Positions 16,784-25,601 of a stretch of DNA of 60,636 bases are shown one piece after another (position 1 is the stretch's first letter; every line of letters starts with the position of its first letter). The stretch lies in NCBI RefSeq assembly GCF_021462505.1, contig NZ_JAKEDV010000002.1:288975-349610 (forward strand), read 5' to 3'. Under the pieces are notes generated by a model. That model saw nothing but the letters and a program-made list of their open reading frames with translations. It did not search any database and was not told where the DNA came from. The translations under genes and the position numbers were made by a program. Source of the stretch: Thermus brockianus (lineage in GTDB: Bacteria > Deinococcota > Deinococci > Deinococcales > Thermaceae).

Positions 16784-17335
16784 CTAGACCTCCTCTAGGG
16801 GAACGCCCTCCCGGCACAGGGGGCAGGCCTCGGGGGGGTACTGGGGCACCTCGAGGCGGACCAGGGCGCGGAAGGGGACGCCAAAGGCCGCCTGGCCGCC
16901 GCTTCGGTCCACGATGGCTCCCACCCCCACGCACACCGCCCCCCGGGCCTCCGCCGCCCGGATGGCCTTCCGCACGCTCTCCCCCGTGGTCACCACGTCC
17001 TCCACCGCCAGGAAGCGCTCCCCAGGGTTCAGGGTAAGCCCCTTGCGGATGGTCATACCCCCTTGGCCGTCCTTCTCGGCGAAAAGGGCCCGGGCCCCCA
17101 AGGCCCGCGCCACCACGAAGGAGAGGATCACCCCACCGATGGCCGGGCCGATGACGAAGTCCACCTTCTCGTCCTCAAAGAGCCGGCCCAAGGCCTCCCC
17201 CACCGCTTCGGCGTAGAGGGGGTGCTGGAGGAGGGCCGCCGACTGCAGGAACCGAGGGGAGTGTACCCCTGAGCGCAGGAGGAAGTGCCCTTCCAGAAGG
17301 GCCCCTGTCCTCCGGTAAAGGTCCAGGACGTCCAT
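16784..17335 (-). CDS. pyrE: Orotate phosphoribosyltransferase
   Basis: The 183-residue enzyme joins orotate and PRPP to make orotidine 5'-phosphate. The PRPP loop is AVEDVVTTGESV near residue 120, and a flexible loop region (FAEKDGQGGMTIRKG) precedes it. A C-terminal CPLC pair is present, as in several thermophile homologues. The ATG at 17335 is five bases after the pyrF stop, so pyrF and pyrE are co-transcribed and catalyse consecutive steps. The upstream open frame lies within pyrF and is not real. Confidence 0.95.
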   Translation of the reverse strand: MDVLDLYRRTGALLEGHFLLRSGVHSPRFLQSAALLQHPLYAEAVGEALGRLFEDEKVDFVIGPAIGGVILSFVVARALGARALFAEKDGQGGMTIRKGLTLNPGERFLAVEDVVTTGESVRKAIRAAEARGAVCVGVGAIVDRSGGQAAFGVPFRALVRLEVPQYPPEACPLCREGVPLEEV

Positions 17336-17340
17336 CCCCC

Positions 17341-18114
17341 CTACTCTACCAAAGCGGAAAGGAGCTCCTTGGCCGCCTCCTTGGCTCCTTCCAGGTCTGG
17401 CCTCCCCCCGGGATAAAAGAGGGCCCGGCTTGCGGCGAGGAGGAGGCCCTTCCCCTTTAGGGGCCTTCCCCCTTGGACCCCCACCCCGGGGAGGAGCAAG
17501 GGGGCGGAAGGGGCCACTTCCCGCACCGCCCGCACGGCCTCGGGATAGGTGGCCCCCACCACCATCCCCACGCGGCTCCAAGGGCCTTCCCGCAGGGCCT
17601 CCCCTTCCCGGGCCAAAGCCTCCGCCAGGTGGAGGTAAAGGGGCTTTCCCTCCACGGGAAGGTCCTGGAGGAAGCCCGAGCCTGGGTTGGAGGTCTTCAC
17701 CAGGACGAACACCGCACCGCCGCTTTGTTTAGCTTCCCGGAAAAAGGGGGTGAGGGCGTCCAGGCCCAGGTAGGGGTTTACGGTGAGGGCGCTACCGGGA
17801 AAGCGGCCCAGGTACGCCTCCGCATAGGCCTCCGCCGTGGAGCCGATATCCCCCCGCTTCCCGTCAAAGAGGACGGGCAGGCCCATGACCCGGGCGGCGC
17901 TGGCCAGCTCAAAGAGGAGCGCCATCCCCTCAGGGCCCAAGGCCTCAAAGAAGGCCAGCTGGAACTTCACCGCGGCAAGGCTTTCCGCCAGGGCCTCAAA
18001 GAGCTCCAGGGCGTAGCGCCGCAGGTGGACAAGGGGCTTGGGCCCGTGAAGGTTTGGCCTGGGGTCCACGCCCAGGACCAAGGGAGGGCGCTCTAAGGCC
18101 GAGAGGAAGTCCAC
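17341..18114 (-). CDS. pyrF: Orotidine 5'-phosphate decarboxylase
   Basis: The enzyme decarboxylates OMP to UMP. The catalytic segment [11 protein letters not shown] identifies the type 2 PyrF family, which is about 260-280 residues long. Other family features are LGVDPRP near the N-terminus, [10 protein letters not shown], and [10 protein letters not shown] for phosphate binding. I place the start at GTG 18114 because TATATT ends seven bases upstream, the usual leaderless spacing here. A TTG at 18123, three codons earlier, is the alternative. It heads the operon pyrF-pyrE-SpoIIM-gpsA. Confidence 0.93.
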   Translation of the reverse strand: MDFLSALERPPLVLGVDPRPNLHGPKPLVHLRRYALELFEALAESLAAVKFQLAFFEALGPEGMALLFELASAARVMGLPVLFDGKRGDIGSTAEAYAEAYLGRFPGSALTVNPYLGLDALTPFFREAKQSGGAVFVLVKTSNPGSGFLQDLPVEGKPLYLHLAEALAREGEALREGPWSRVGMVVGATYPEAVRAVREVAPSAPLLLPGVGVQGGRPLKGKGLLLAASRALFYPGGRPDLEGAKEAAKELLSALVE

Positions 18115-18121
18115 GCCCCTC

Positions 18122-18127
18122 AATATA
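18122..18127 (-). promoter_or_regulatory. -10 element (TATATT) for the pyrF operon
   Basis: TATATT on the minus strand lies seven bases before GTG 18114 and just behind the end of the VWA gene. No convincing -35 box is visible. Confidence 0.5.
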
Positions 18128-18133
18128 CAGGCC

Positions 18134-19357
18134 TTAGTTTGCCCGCACCTTTTTGTTCAGGAAGTCCAGGAGCAGGTATTTGCCGATGTTTCTGGGGCTT
18201 GTGAGGTAGGCCTTGCCCCGGGTGATCTGGGAAAGCTTTTTCACGAAGGCGAGAAGCTCGGGCTCCCGGGCCAGCATGAAGGTGTGGATGGGGATGCCTT
18301 CCCGCCGGGCCAGGGTGGCCTCCTTGAGGGTTTCCGCCAGGATCAGGGGGTCCAGGCCCCAGGCGTTTTTGTAGATCTCCCCGCTGGGGAGGGTGAGGGC
18401 TGAGGGCTTGCCGTCGGTGATGAGGATGATTTGCTTCATCTCCCCGCCCATCTTCCGGAGGAGGGTGCGGGCGAGCTCTAGCCCCGCCTTGGTGTTGGTG
18501 TGGTAGGGGCCCACCTGGGCCAGGGGGAGCTTGGCCAGGGGGATTTCTTCGGCGGTGTCGTGGAAGAGGACGAAGCGCACCCGGTCCCCGGGGTACTGGG
18601 TGCGGATGAGGTGGGCCAGGGCCAGGGCCACCTTCTTGGCGGGGGTGAAGCGGTCCTCGCCGTAGAGGATCATGGAGTGGGAGCAGTCCAGGAGGACCAC
18701 GGTGCTCATGCTGGCGGTGTACTCTGCCAGGTCTATCACCAGGTCCTCGTGGCTCAGGGCTTCTAGTCCCTTAGCGGCCACTTTCTTCAGGGTTTCCGGG
18801 ACGTTGAGCTCCAGGGGGTCGCCCCAGGCCCAGGGCTTGGTTTCCCCGGTCTTTTCCACCCCGGGGGCGTGGTGGGGGGTGGGGTGGAGGCCTGGGGGGT
18901 TGCGGCCCAGGGCCCCGAGGAGTTCCCGGAGGCTTTTGAGCCCCAGGAAGTCCGAGGCCTTTTCCGTGAGCTCCAGGCGGGTTTCCCCTGCTTCCCCCAA
19001 ATGGCCTCCCTGGGCGGGGTTGGTGGGGTCCTGGCTGGGTAGGCGGAGGTAGCCCGCTTCCTGGAGGCGCTGGATCATCCTTTGGATGGCCTGGTAAAGC
19101 CGGGTTTCCTCCTTGCGGTTTGCGAAGCGGGCCTCCCTTAGCCAGTCCTCGGGGACGAGCTCGTTTTTGAGGAGGGCCTCGAGGAGGGCATCGTAAAGGT
19201 CCTCCAGGGTGGGCTTCCGGTTCGGGTCGGGGTCGTAGCGCTGGAAGGGGTCGGAGAAGCCCGAGTCCAGGAGGAAGTCTTCCAGGAGGCCCAGGATCTC
19301 CTCGGGGGAGAGCTCGTCCAGGCTCCCCTCGTAGCGGCTATACCGGATGGCCTTCAT
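18134..19357 (-). CDS. von Willebrand factor A domain protein, MoxR partner
   Basis: The 407-residue protein has a C-terminal VWA domain. The metal-ion site is DCSHS near residue 225, followed by a conserved threonine region and ILITDGKPS near residue 315. The N-terminal 200 residues are helical, charged and not recognised. VWA proteins of this type act with a MoxR-type AAA ATPase, which is encoded just upstream in the same direction. The pair resembles chelatase or RavA-ViaA-like remodelling systems. No metal-chelatase substrate gene is present nearby, so the client is unknown. GGAGGAGG lies five bases before the ATG. Confidence 0.88.
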   Translation of the reverse strand: MKAIRYSRYEGSLDELSPEEILGLLEDFLLDSGFSDPFQRYDPDPNRKPTLEDLYDALLEALLKNELVPEDWLREARFANRKEETRLYQAIQRMIQRLQEAGYLRLPSQDPTNPAQGGHLGEAGETRLELTEKASDFLGLKSLRELLGALGRNPPGLHPTPHHAPGVEKTGETKPWAWGDPLELNVPETLKKVAAKGLEALSHEDLVIDLAEYTASMSTVVLLDCSHSMILYGEDRFTPAKKVALALAHLIRTQYPGDRVRFVLFHDTAEEIPLAKLPLAQVGPYHTNTKAGLELARTLLRKMGGEMKQIILITDGKPSALTLPSGEIYKNAWGLDPLILAETLKEATLARREGIPIHTFMLAREPELLAFVKKLSQITRGKAYLTSPRNIGKYLLLDFLNKKVRAN

Positions 19358-19430
19358 CTAGCCTCCTCCCCGTGGGCTGGTGGGGTTTCGGCTCCTCCCT
19401 TCCGGGTACGCTCCCTTCTCCCGGGCGGGC

Positions 19431-20825
19431 TCAGTTGCCATAGCTTCGCGCCCTTTCCGCCGCTTGGTAGCTCGCCTCTCCCCGGGCGAGCTTCCTGCGG
19501 CCCACAAGGCCCTCCAGGATGAACTCCCCGGCGGAAAGGAGGAGCTCGGGGGTGTCCCCTCCCGCCAGGGTCCGGGCCGCCTCCCATAGCCCCGGCACCC
19601 CGGCTAAGGCGGCCAAGGCCCCTTCCAGGTCCCCTTCGGGCAGGGTGAGGAGGTTGCCCTCTTCAAAATAGGCCACGATGGCATCGGTCTTCAGGCGGTA
19701 GCGGGGGAGCACAAGGCCGAAGGCCCTTTGGACGATCTCCTTGGCCACCCGTTCCGCCCCCTGGAGCTCCCCCTCGTACTCCAACTCCAGCTTCCCCGTG
19801 ATGGCGGGAAGCCCCTGGTAGAGGTCTAAAGGCCGGGCCACGGGCCGGATGCCCTGGAGGAGGGCCCGCCTTTCGGCGCTGGCCGCCACCACCTCCAGGA
19901 GGCTGATGGAAAGGCGCTGGGAAACCCCCGCCGTCTGGTCCACCCGGCGGTCCTCCCGGGCGGCGAAGGCCACCGCCTCCACGGAAAGCCGCACCCACTC
20001 GGGCACCTCCACCTCCTCGGGGACGTAGGCCTCCTGGGCGCTGATCCTCGCCCCTTCCTCCAGGCTCTTGGGGTAGTGGGTGCGGATCTCGCTCCCAATG
20101 CGGTCTTTAAGGGGCGTGACGATGCGGCCCCGGGCGGTGTAGTCCTGGGGGTTGGCGGTGAAGACGAGCCAGACGTCCAGGGGGAGGCGGATGGGGTAGC
20201 CCCGGATCTGGATGTCGCCCTCCTCGAGGATGTTAAAAAGGGCCACCTGCACCTTGGGCGCCAGGTCGGCCAGCTCGTTCACGGCGAAGATACCCCGGTT
20301 GGCCCGGGGAAGGAGGCCATAGTGGATGCTCTCCAGGTCCGCCATCCCCGTGCCCCGCCTCGCCGCCTTGATGGGGTCCATGTCCCCCAGGAGGTCGGCC
20401 ACGGTGGTGTCGGGGGTGGCGAGCTTTTCCACGTACCTTTCCTCCCGAGTGACCCAGACGATGGGGGCCTCGTCCCCCGCCTCCTCCAAAAGCCTCTTCC
20501 CCTCGGGGGAGATGGGGGAAAGGGGGTTATCCCTTAGCTCGGTGGGCAGGGCGGGGATCTCCTCGTCTAGGAGGGAAATCAGGCTTCGCAGGATGCGGCT
20601 TTTCGCCTGGCCCCGGGTGCCCAGGAGGATGAAGTTCTGCTTGGCCAGGATGGCCTGGACCAGGGCGGGGATCACCGTGTCCTCGTAGCCGTGGATGCCG
20701 GGGAAGAGCCTCTCCCCACGCCTAAGCTTTTCCCGGAGGTTTTCCCGGGCCTCCTCCTTCACCGTGCGCCTGAGCTTTTCCAGGGGGTAGGTGCGCTTCA
20801 GCTCGCCTAGGGTCTTGGCCTTCAC
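19431..20825 (-). CDS. MoxR/magnesium-chelatase-type AAA+ ATPase
   Basis: The 464-residue protein is an AAA+ ATPase of the MoxR/ChlI class. Walker A is GTRGQAKS near residue 65. A Walker B-like segment is [11 protein letters not shown] near residue 180, and sensor 1 is VFTANPQDY. Together with the VWA protein encoded after it, it would form an ATP-driven remodelling complex. I chose GTG 20825 because TAAACT ends exactly seven bases upstream. The longer open frame, which starts at 20942, would cross the promoter region of the divergent HEPN gene. Confidence 0.87.
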   Translation of the reverse strand: MKAKTLGELKRTYPLEKLRRTVKEEARENLREKLRRGERLFPGIHGYEDTVIPALVQAILAKQNFILLGTRGQAKSRILRSLISLLDEEIPALPTELRDNPLSPISPEGKRLLEEAGDEAPIVWVTREERYVEKLATPDTTVADLLGDMDPIKAARRGTGMADLESIHYGLLPRANRGIFAVNELADLAPKVQVALFNILEEGDIQIRGYPIRLPLDVWLVFTANPQDYTARGRIVTPLKDRIGSEIRTHYPKSLEEGARISAQEAYVPEEVEVPEWVRLSVEAVAFAAREDRRVDQTAGVSQRLSISLLEVVAASAERRALLQGIRPVARPLDLYQGLPAITGKLELEYEGELQGAERVAKEIVQRAFGLVLPRYRLKTDAIVAYFEEGNLLTLPEGDLEGALAALAGVPGLWEAARTLAGGDTPELLLSAGEFILEGLVGRRKLARGEASYQAAERARSYGN

Positions 20826-20832
20826 CCTTCCC

Positions 20833-20838
20833 AGTTTA
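20833..20838 (-). promoter_or_regulatory. -10 element (TAAACT) for MoxR-VWA operon
   Basis: TAAACT on the minus strand ends seven bases before GTG 20825. It supports that start over upstream alternatives. Confidence 0.5.
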
Positions 20839-20879
20839 GGGGGAAAGGGGGGCGGGATATGTGCCCTTCCTTGCCATGC

Positions 20880-20885
20880 CATAAT
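20880..20885 (+). promoter_or_regulatory. -10 element (CATAAT) for HEPN-MNT operon
   Basis: CATAAT ends six bases before GTG 20892. GGAGG lies between them but is only one base from the start codon, too close for normal ribosome binding, so the transcript is probably leaderless. Confidence 0.5.
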
Positions 20886-20891
20886 GGAGGG

Positions 20892-21275
20892 GTGAACCGG
20901 GCCAGGGAAGGGCTGGAGCAGGCCCGCTACAACCTGCGCCACGCCCGGGGGAGCCTGGACCTAGGGGATTATGCCTGGGCTTGCTTCGCTGCGCAACAGG
21001 CAGCGGAGGCGGCCCTCAAAGGGCTCCATCTCTCCCGGGGCCAGGTGGCCTGGGGGCACGCTATCCTAGACCTCTTGGCGGACCTCCCCTCCGGCATCCG
21101 TGTGCCCGAGGGCTTGTGGGAGGCCGCCAAGATTCTGGACAAGTACTACATTCCCACGCGCTATCCCGACGCCCACCCGGCCGGGCCTGCGGCCAGGCAC
21201 TACACCCTTTCGGAAGCGGTGGAAGCGGTTCGGCTTGCGGAGGATTTTTTGGCGTTTGTGGAGGCGCACCTGTGA
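20892..21275 (+). CDS. HEPN-domain protein, likely toxin
   Basis: The 127-residue helical protein is a HEPN-domain protein of the kind paired with minimal nucleotidyltransferases. The N-terminal helix has [17 protein letters not shown]. The segment [11 protein letters not shown] contains Arg90 and His95 in an R-x4-H arrangement, which is the ribonuclease motif of HEPN toxins. The following MNT gene overlaps its stop (GTGA), a typical arrangement. In such pairs the HEPN protein is usually the RNase toxin and the MNT protein silences it by adding AMP to a residue near the active site. Toxicity here is inferred. The start is GTG 20892. Confidence 0.88.
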   Translation: MNRAREGLEQARYNLRHARGSLDLGDYAWACFAAQQAAEAALKGLHLSRGQVAWGHAILDLLADLPSGIRVPEGLWEAAKILDKYYIPTRYPDAHPAGPAARHYTLSEAVEAVRLAEDFLAFVEAHL

Positions 21276-21661
21276 CGCGGATCTTTCCCTTTGACCGAGA
21301 GGCCCGCATGGAAGCCTTGAAAAGGGCCGCCCAAGCCTTGGGGGAGCGGCCCGAGGTTCTGGCGGTGGTCCTTTTCGGTTCCCTGGCCCGGGGCGAGGCC
21401 ACCGCCATGAGCGATGCCGACCTTTTCCTCCTCCTGTCCCAAAGTCCCCTCCCTTTCCCGGAGCGCCTGGTGCGCTACCGCCCAGAAGGGCTTAGGGGCG
21501 TGGAGGTCTTCCCCTACACCTGGGAGGAGGCCCTGCGGGGCGCCCGGGAAGGGTACGGGCCGGTGTTGGCTGCGCTTAGGGAGGGAAAGCCCCTTTGGGA
21601 GCGGGAGGGGGCTTGGAGGCGATTTGGGGAGGCGGCCAAGGCCCTTTCCCCCTTTGCCTAA
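21272..21661 (+). CDS. MNT-type nucleotidyltransferase, likely antitoxin
   Basis: The 129-residue protein is a minimal nucleotidyltransferase. The active-site signature GSLARGEA plus SDADLFL has Gly36-Ser37 and the metal-binding Asp48 and Asp50. It begins at GTG 21272, overlapping the HEPN stop by four bases. In known pairs this enzyme neutralises the HEPN toxin by AMPylation. The C-terminal helical part (AALREGKPLWEREGA) is typical of the family. No other defence or mobile genes surround the pair. Confidence 0.9.
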   Translation: MTRIFPFDREARMEALKRAAQALGERPEVLAVVLFGSLARGEATAMSDADLFLLLSQSPLPFPERLVRYRPEGLRGVEVFPYTWEEALRGAREGYGPVLAALREGKPLWEREGAWRRFGEAAKALSPFA

Positions 21662-21671
21662 CGCCCTTCTC

Positions 21672-22238
21672 ATGGCCGAGGGGTATCTTGGCGGCGTGGA
21701 GATCCACGGCACCACCATCCTAGCTGTCCGGAAGGACGGGATCACCGCCTTGGCCGGGGACGGCCAGGTGACCTTCGGCCAGACCGTGCTCAAGCGCGCT
21801 GCGGTGAAGGTGCGGCGGCTCGAGGTGGGGGAAGGCGTCCTGGTGGGCTTCGCTGGCGGGGTGGCGGACGCCTTGGCCCTCTTGGAGCGCTTTGAGGAGA
21901 AGCTCAGGGAGGCCAAGGGGTCCCTCCTGAAGGGGGCGGTGGAAACCGCCAAGCTTTGGCGCACGGACCGGGTCCTCCGTCACCTCCAGGCCATGATCGT
22001 GGCCGCCGACCGGGAGACCATGGTCCTCCTTTCGGGAAGCGGCGAGGTCATCACCCCAGAGGAGCCCCTTTTGGCGGTGGGCTCAGGGGGGCCCTACGCC
22101 CTGGCCGCCGCCAAGGCCCTTTACCGCCACTCGGGCCTTTCCGCTAGGGAGATCGCTGAGGAGGCGCTCAAAATCGCCGCCGAGGTGGACCTCTACACCT
22201 CGGGCCAGGTGACGGTGCTTACGTTGGGGGAAGCATGA
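21672..22238 (+). CDS. hslV: ATP-dependent protease HslVU, peptidase subunit
   Basis: The 188-residue protein is the proteasome-like HslV peptidase (threonine peptidase T1). After removal of a 13-residue propeptide ending in IHG, the new N-terminal Thr14 (TTILAVRKDG) becomes the nucleophile. The catalytic lysine lies near KVRRLEVGEGV, and GFAGGVADA is a conserved segment. It assembles as a double hexamer with HslU. The gene begins 11 bases after the MNT stop and overlaps hslU by four bases. I chose the ATG at 21672 because it gives the normal propeptide length. Confidence 0.95.
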   Translation: MAEGYLGGVEIHGTTILAVRKDGITALAGDGQVTFGQTVLKRAAVKVRRLEVGEGVLVGFAGGVADALALLERFEEKLREAKGSLLKGAVETAKLWRTDRVLRHLQAMIVAADRETMVLLSGSGEVITPEEPLLAVGSGGPYALAAAKALYRHSGLSAREIAEEALKIAAEVDLYTSGQVTVLTLGEA

Positions 22239-23485
22239 ACCTCACGCCGGCGGAAATCGTCAGGGAGCTTTCCAAGCACATCGTGGGCCAGGAAGCGGCC
22301 AAGCGGGCGGTGGCCGTGGCCCTGAGGAACCGGTACCGCAGGAAAAAGCTCCCCCCGGAGATCGCCCGGGAGGTGACGCCCAAAAACATCCTCATGATCG
22401 GGCCCACCGGGGTGGGGAAGACGGAGATCGCCCGCCGCCTCGCCCGCCTGGCGGGGGCTCCCTTCGTCAAGGTGGAGGCCACCAAGTTCACCGAGGTGGG
22501 CTACGTGGGCCGGGACGTGGACTCCATCGTGCGGGACCTGGCGGAGGCCAGCTACCAGCTCGTGCTGGAGGAGATGAAGAAGAAGGTGGAGGAAAGGGCC
22601 TTGGCCTTCGCCGAGGAAGAGCTCGCCACCCTCCTTAGGGTTTCCCTCGCCGAGGTCCGCTCGGGGCGCTGGGATTCCCACGTGGTGGAGGTACAGGTGG
22701 AGGAGGAGGCTACCCTGCCCTTCATGGGGGTCCTGGGGGGCGAGGGGTTTGGGGGCATGGGGGAGATGCTTAAAGGGCTTCTCCCCAAGCGGCCCGTGCG
22801 CAAGCGCATGACGGTGCGGGAGGCCCGGGAGGTGCTTAAGAACCAGCACGCCGAGCGCCTCATTGACAAGGAAGAGCTCAAGGAGGAGGCCAGGCGCCGG
22901 GCCCAGGAGGACGGCATCGTCTTCATTGACGAGATAGACAAGGTGGCGCGGCGGGAAGGCGCTGTGGGCCCGGACATTTCGGGGGAGGGGGTACAGCGGG
23001 ACCTTCTGCCCATCGTGGAGGGTACGGTGGTTTCCACCCGCATCGGCCCCATTTCAACAGAGCACGTGCTCTTCATTGCCGCCGGGGCCTTCCACGTGGC
23101 CAAGCCCTCGGACCTAATCCCCGAGCTCCAGGGGCGGTTTCCCATCCGGGTGGAGCTTTCCCCCTTGGGGCCGGAGGAATTTTTCCGCATCCTGAAGGAA
23201 CCGGAAAACTCCCTTATCCGCCAGTACACCGAGCTCCTCAAGGCAGACGGCACCGAGCTCGTCTTCCACGAGGACGCCCTTTGGGCCATCGCGGAGGCAG
23301 CCCACCGGGCCAACCAGGAGCTCGAGGACATCGGGGCCCGGAGGCTCGCCACAGTTTTGGAAAGGGTACTGGATGAGGTAAGCTTTCAAACGGATCTCGG
23401 TCGGGTGGAGATCACCCGGGCCTACGTGGAAAAGCGGCTAGAGGAGGTCTTCGCCTCGCCCGATCTGACGCGGTTCGTGCTCTAG
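22235..23485 (+). CDS. hslU: ATP-dependent protease HslVU, ATPase subunit
   Basis: The 416-residue AAA+ unfoldase feeds substrates to HslV. Walker A is GPTGVGKTEIA near residue 55, Walker B is GIVFIDEIDKVA near residue 230, and the pore loop is GYVGRDVDS. The intermediate domain between the Walker motifs is somewhat shorter than in E. coli. The C-terminus ends in LTRFVL, matching the tail that docks into HslV. It overlaps hslV by four bases (ATGA) and is followed nine bases later by a TPR protein gene. Confidence 0.96.
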   Translation: MNLTPAEIVRELSKHIVGQEAAKRAVAVALRNRYRRKKLPPEIAREVTPKNILMIGPTGVGKTEIARRLARLAGAPFVKVEATKFTEVGYVGRDVDSIVRDLAEASYQLVLEEMKKKVEERALAFAEEELATLLRVSLAEVRSGRWDSHVVEVQVEEEATLPFMGVLGGEGFGGMGEMLKGLLPKRPVRKRMTVREAREVLKNQHAERLIDKEELKEEARRRAQEDGIVFIDEIDKVARREGAVGPDISGEGVQRDLLPIVEGTVVSTRIGPISTEHVLFIAAGAFHVAKPSDLIPELQGRFPIRVELSPLGPEEFFRILKEPENSLIRQYTELLKADGTELVFHEDALWAIAEAAHRANQELEDIGARRLATVLERVLDEVSFQTDLGRVEITRAYVEKRLEEVFASPDLTRFVL

Positions 23486-23494
23486 GAGGATGGT

Positions 23495-24562
23495 ATGCGC
23501 TGGTTTCTTTTGACCTTAGGCTTGCTGGCGGTTCCGGCCTTGGCCCAGACCCCTCCGCCCCCAGCGGCGCAGACGGCCACCCAGGATGCCCTTAGGCTAG
23601 GGGTGCAGCTCTACGCCCTGGGCCGGTACGAGGCGGCCCTCGAGGCCTTTGAACGGGCGGCCAAGGAGAAGCCCCAGGACCCCGATGTCCTTTACTGGCT
23701 GGCCCGGGCCCAGCTTAAGGTGGGCCTCCTGAACCCCGCCCTGGAGAACGCCAAGGGCTTGGTAGCGAAAAACCCCCGGTACATCGGGGGGTACATGGTC
23801 CTCTCCGAAGCTTACGTTGCCCTCTACCGGGCGAGCGAAGACCGGGAGAAGGCCAAGGCCTACCTGGACCAGGCCTTAAGCGTCCTGCGGGACGGGGAGC
23901 GGGTGAACCCCCGCTACGCCCCCCTCTTTGCCCAGCGGGGCCTCGTCTATGCTTTTTTGGGCCAGGTGGACAAGGCTGAAGAGGCTTTTAAGAAGGCCCT
24001 TGCCTTGCAAGATACCCCCGAGGTGCGGGTGGCTCTGGCGGAGCTTTACCTGGCGGCGGGGCGGCTGGACGAGGCCCTTGCGGAGTACGCCCGCGCCCTG
24101 CAGCTTGCGCCCAAGGACGGCAACGTGCGCCTCCACTACGCCTCGGCCCTCCTCCTCAAGGGCCGGGCGGAGGAGGCGGCGAGGGTCCTGGAGGAGGGGC
24201 ACAGGCTCAAGCCCCTGGACGCCGAGGGGTGGTACACCCTGGGCCAGGCCTACGTGGCTTTGGGCCGCTGGAAGGAGGCGGGGGTGGCCTTGGAAAACGC
24301 CATTGCTCTGGCCCCCTTGCGCTTCCCCGCCGCCTATTACTACCTGGGGCAGGTCTACTTGGTCCTGGGGGATGCGGCAAAAGCCAAGAGCCGCCTCACG
24401 GTGGCGGTGCGCCTCGAGCCCAAGCGGCCCGAGTACCGCTACCAGCTCTGCCTGGCCAACGAGAAGCTCGGGGACAAGGAAGGGGCCCGCTACCAGTGCC
24501 AGGAAGCCCTCAAGCTGAAGCCGGGCTACAAGGAAGCGGAGGAGGTCCTGCGCCGGCTCTAG
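23495..24562 (+). CDS. Exported tetratricopeptide-repeat protein
   Basis: The 355-residue protein has a signal peptide ending in ALAQ, a short Pro/Ala linker, then about eight TPR units covering residues 30-350 (for example YALGRYEAALEAFERAAKEK and TLGQAYVALGRWKEAGVALE). Such repeats form a superhelix for protein contacts. It contains one pair of cysteines near the C-terminus. AGGAGG is five bases before the ATG. It is the last gene after hslVU and is closed by a strong terminator. The binding partner is unknown. Confidence 0.85.
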   Translation: MRWFLLTLGLLAVPALAQTPPPPAAQTATQDALRLGVQLYALGRYEAALEAFERAAKEKPQDPDVLYWLARAQLKVGLLNPALENAKGLVAKNPRYIGGYMVLSEAYVALYRASEDREKAKAYLDQALSVLRDGERVNPRYAPLFAQRGLVYAFLGQVDKAEEAFKKALALQDTPEVRVALAELYLAAGRLDEALAEYARALQLAPKDGNVRLHYASALLLKGRAEEAARVLEEGHRLKPLDAEGWYTLGQAYVALGRWKEAGVALENAIALAPLRFPAAYYYLGQVYLVLGDAAKAKSRLTVAVRLEPKRPEYRYQLCLANEKLGDKEGARYQCQEALKLKPGYKEAEEVLRRL

Positions 24563-24573
24563 CCAGGCCTTGC

Positions 24574-24606
24574 GCCCTAGGGGGTTTGTGCCCCTAGGGC
24601 TTTTTT
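24574..24606 (+). terminator. Intrinsic terminator after the TPR gene
   Basis: A perfect ten-pair stem (GCCCTAGGGG/CCCCTAGGGC) with a seven-base loop is followed by six T residues. Confidence 0.9.
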
Positions 24607-24624
24607 ATTCGCCGAGGGAGGGCT

Positions 24625-25371
24625 ATGGTGAGGAGGTCTATGTGGCGGTACGAAAGGGGGCGCTTCACCGAGGAAGCCTTCCCCCTGCCCGAGGAGGCCC
24701 GCCTCCTCCTGGTGGTGAACGGCGAGCCCTGGACCTCTTTGAGCTACACCCCAGGGGACGAGGCCTACTTGGCCCTGGGCCACCTCTACCTGAGCGGGGT
24801 TCTCCAGGACCTGGAAGGGGTTAAGGTCCGTGTGGCCGAGGGGATGGTCTTGGTGGACCTGCCCCGTGCGCCCGAGCGGGGCCTGGGGGTGCGGGATAGC
24901 GGGTGCGCCGCCGGGCTTCGCTACGGGGAGCCCAGGCTAGCCCCCTTGCCCCGGGTCCCTTTGGACCCCAAGCTCCCCTTGGCCCTCCTCTCTGAGCTCC
25001 GGGCCCGCACTCAGGCGTACGCCCGCACCCGGGGCATCCACGGGGCGGCCCTCTTTGACCGGGAAGGGCGCCTCCTCTACCTGAACGAGGACATCGGCCG
25101 CCACAACGCCGTGGACCGCCTGGCGGGGTTCATGCTAAGGGAGGGCATCCCCCCGCCCGTGCTCGTGGCCTCCACGGGGCGGGTGAGTCTGGAGATGGCG
25201 GCCAAGGCGGTGGGCATGGGGGCGGTGCTCCTGGCAAGCCGCACCGGGGCCACGGCCCCTGCCGTGGCCTTGGCGAAGCAGTATGGTCTAGCCTTAGCGG
25301 CCTACGTGCGCCCCACGGGCTACCGGCTCTACGCCCCGGGGGGGATGCCCGTGGAGGAGAAGGCCCTTTAG
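24625..25371 (+). CDS. fdhD: FdhD-family sulfurtransferase for molybdenum cofactor
   Basis: The 248-residue protein belongs to the FdhD family, which delivers sulfur from a desulfurase to the molybdenum cofactor of formate dehydrogenase. Family features are RDSGCAAG near residue 94, [24 protein letters not shown] near residue 155 and [13 protein letters not shown]. The sulfur-carrying loop has a single cysteine (Cys94) instead of the Cys-x-x-Cys of E. coli. No formate dehydrogenase gene is in the window. The ATG at 24625 has GAGGG six bases upstream; the ATG at 24640 with AGGAGG is the alternative. It converges on tatA with a four-base overlap. Confidence 0.92.
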   Translation: MVRRSMWRYERGRFTEEAFPLPEEARLLLVVNGEPWTSLSYTPGDEAYLALGHLYLSGVLQDLEGVKVRVAEGMVLVDLPRAPERGLGVRDSGCAAGLRYGEPRLAPLPRVPLDPKLPLALLSELRARTQAYARTRGIHGAALFDREGRLLYLNEDIGRHNAVDRLAGFMLREGIPPPVLVASTGRVSLEMAAKAVGMGAVLLASRTGATAPAVALAKQYGLALAAYVRPTGYRLYAPGGMPVEEKAL

Positions 25372-25532
25372 GCCTTGGGCTCTTCCTTCTTTTCCTCGCC
25401 CTCCTGTAGGCCCTTCTTGAACTCCCGGGCCGACTGGCCGATGCCCCGAGCGAGCTCGGGAAGCTTCTTGGCGCCGAAGAGGAGGAGGATGACCAGGAGG
25501 ATGAGGAGGATTTCCACCGGACCTAAGCGCAT
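25368..25532 (-). CDS. tatA: Sec-independent translocase subunit TatA
   Basis: The 54-residue protein has one N-terminal membrane helix ([22 protein letters not shown]) with the conserved Phe-Gly hinge, an amphipathic helix ([17 protein letters not shown]) and a short acidic-basic tail. These are the features of TatA/E, which forms the pore for folded proteins exported by the twin-arginine route. It is shorter than most TatA proteins. tatC is not in the window. TAAGAT ends six bases before the ATG, so the mRNA is probably leaderless. It ends convergent with fdhD; both share TTAG. Confidence 0.92.
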   Translation of the reverse strand: MRLGPVEILLILLVILLLFGAKKLPELARGIGQSAREFKKGLQEGEEKKEEPKA

Positions 25533-25538
25533 GGGCCC

Positions 25539-25544
25539 ATCTTA
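25539..25544 (-). promoter_or_regulatory. -10 element (TAAGAT) for leaderless tatA
   Basis: TAAGAT on the minus strand ends six bases before the tatA ATG at 25532. The tRNA promoter starts only eight bases further to the right on the other strand. Confidence 0.5.
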
Positions 25545-25551
25545 GCACGCC

Positions 25552-25580
25552 TTGACCCTCTGGGGAGCAGGTGTTATCGT
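25552..25580 (+). promoter_or_regulatory. tRNA operon promoter (TTGACC-N17-TATCGT)
   Basis: TTGACC at 25552-25557 and TATCGT at 25575-25580 are separated by 17 bases, predicting a start near 25587, about 15 bases before tRNA-Pro. Confidence 0.65.
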
Positions 25581-25601
25581 GGCCTGTGGGGTGGCGCGCC
25601 C

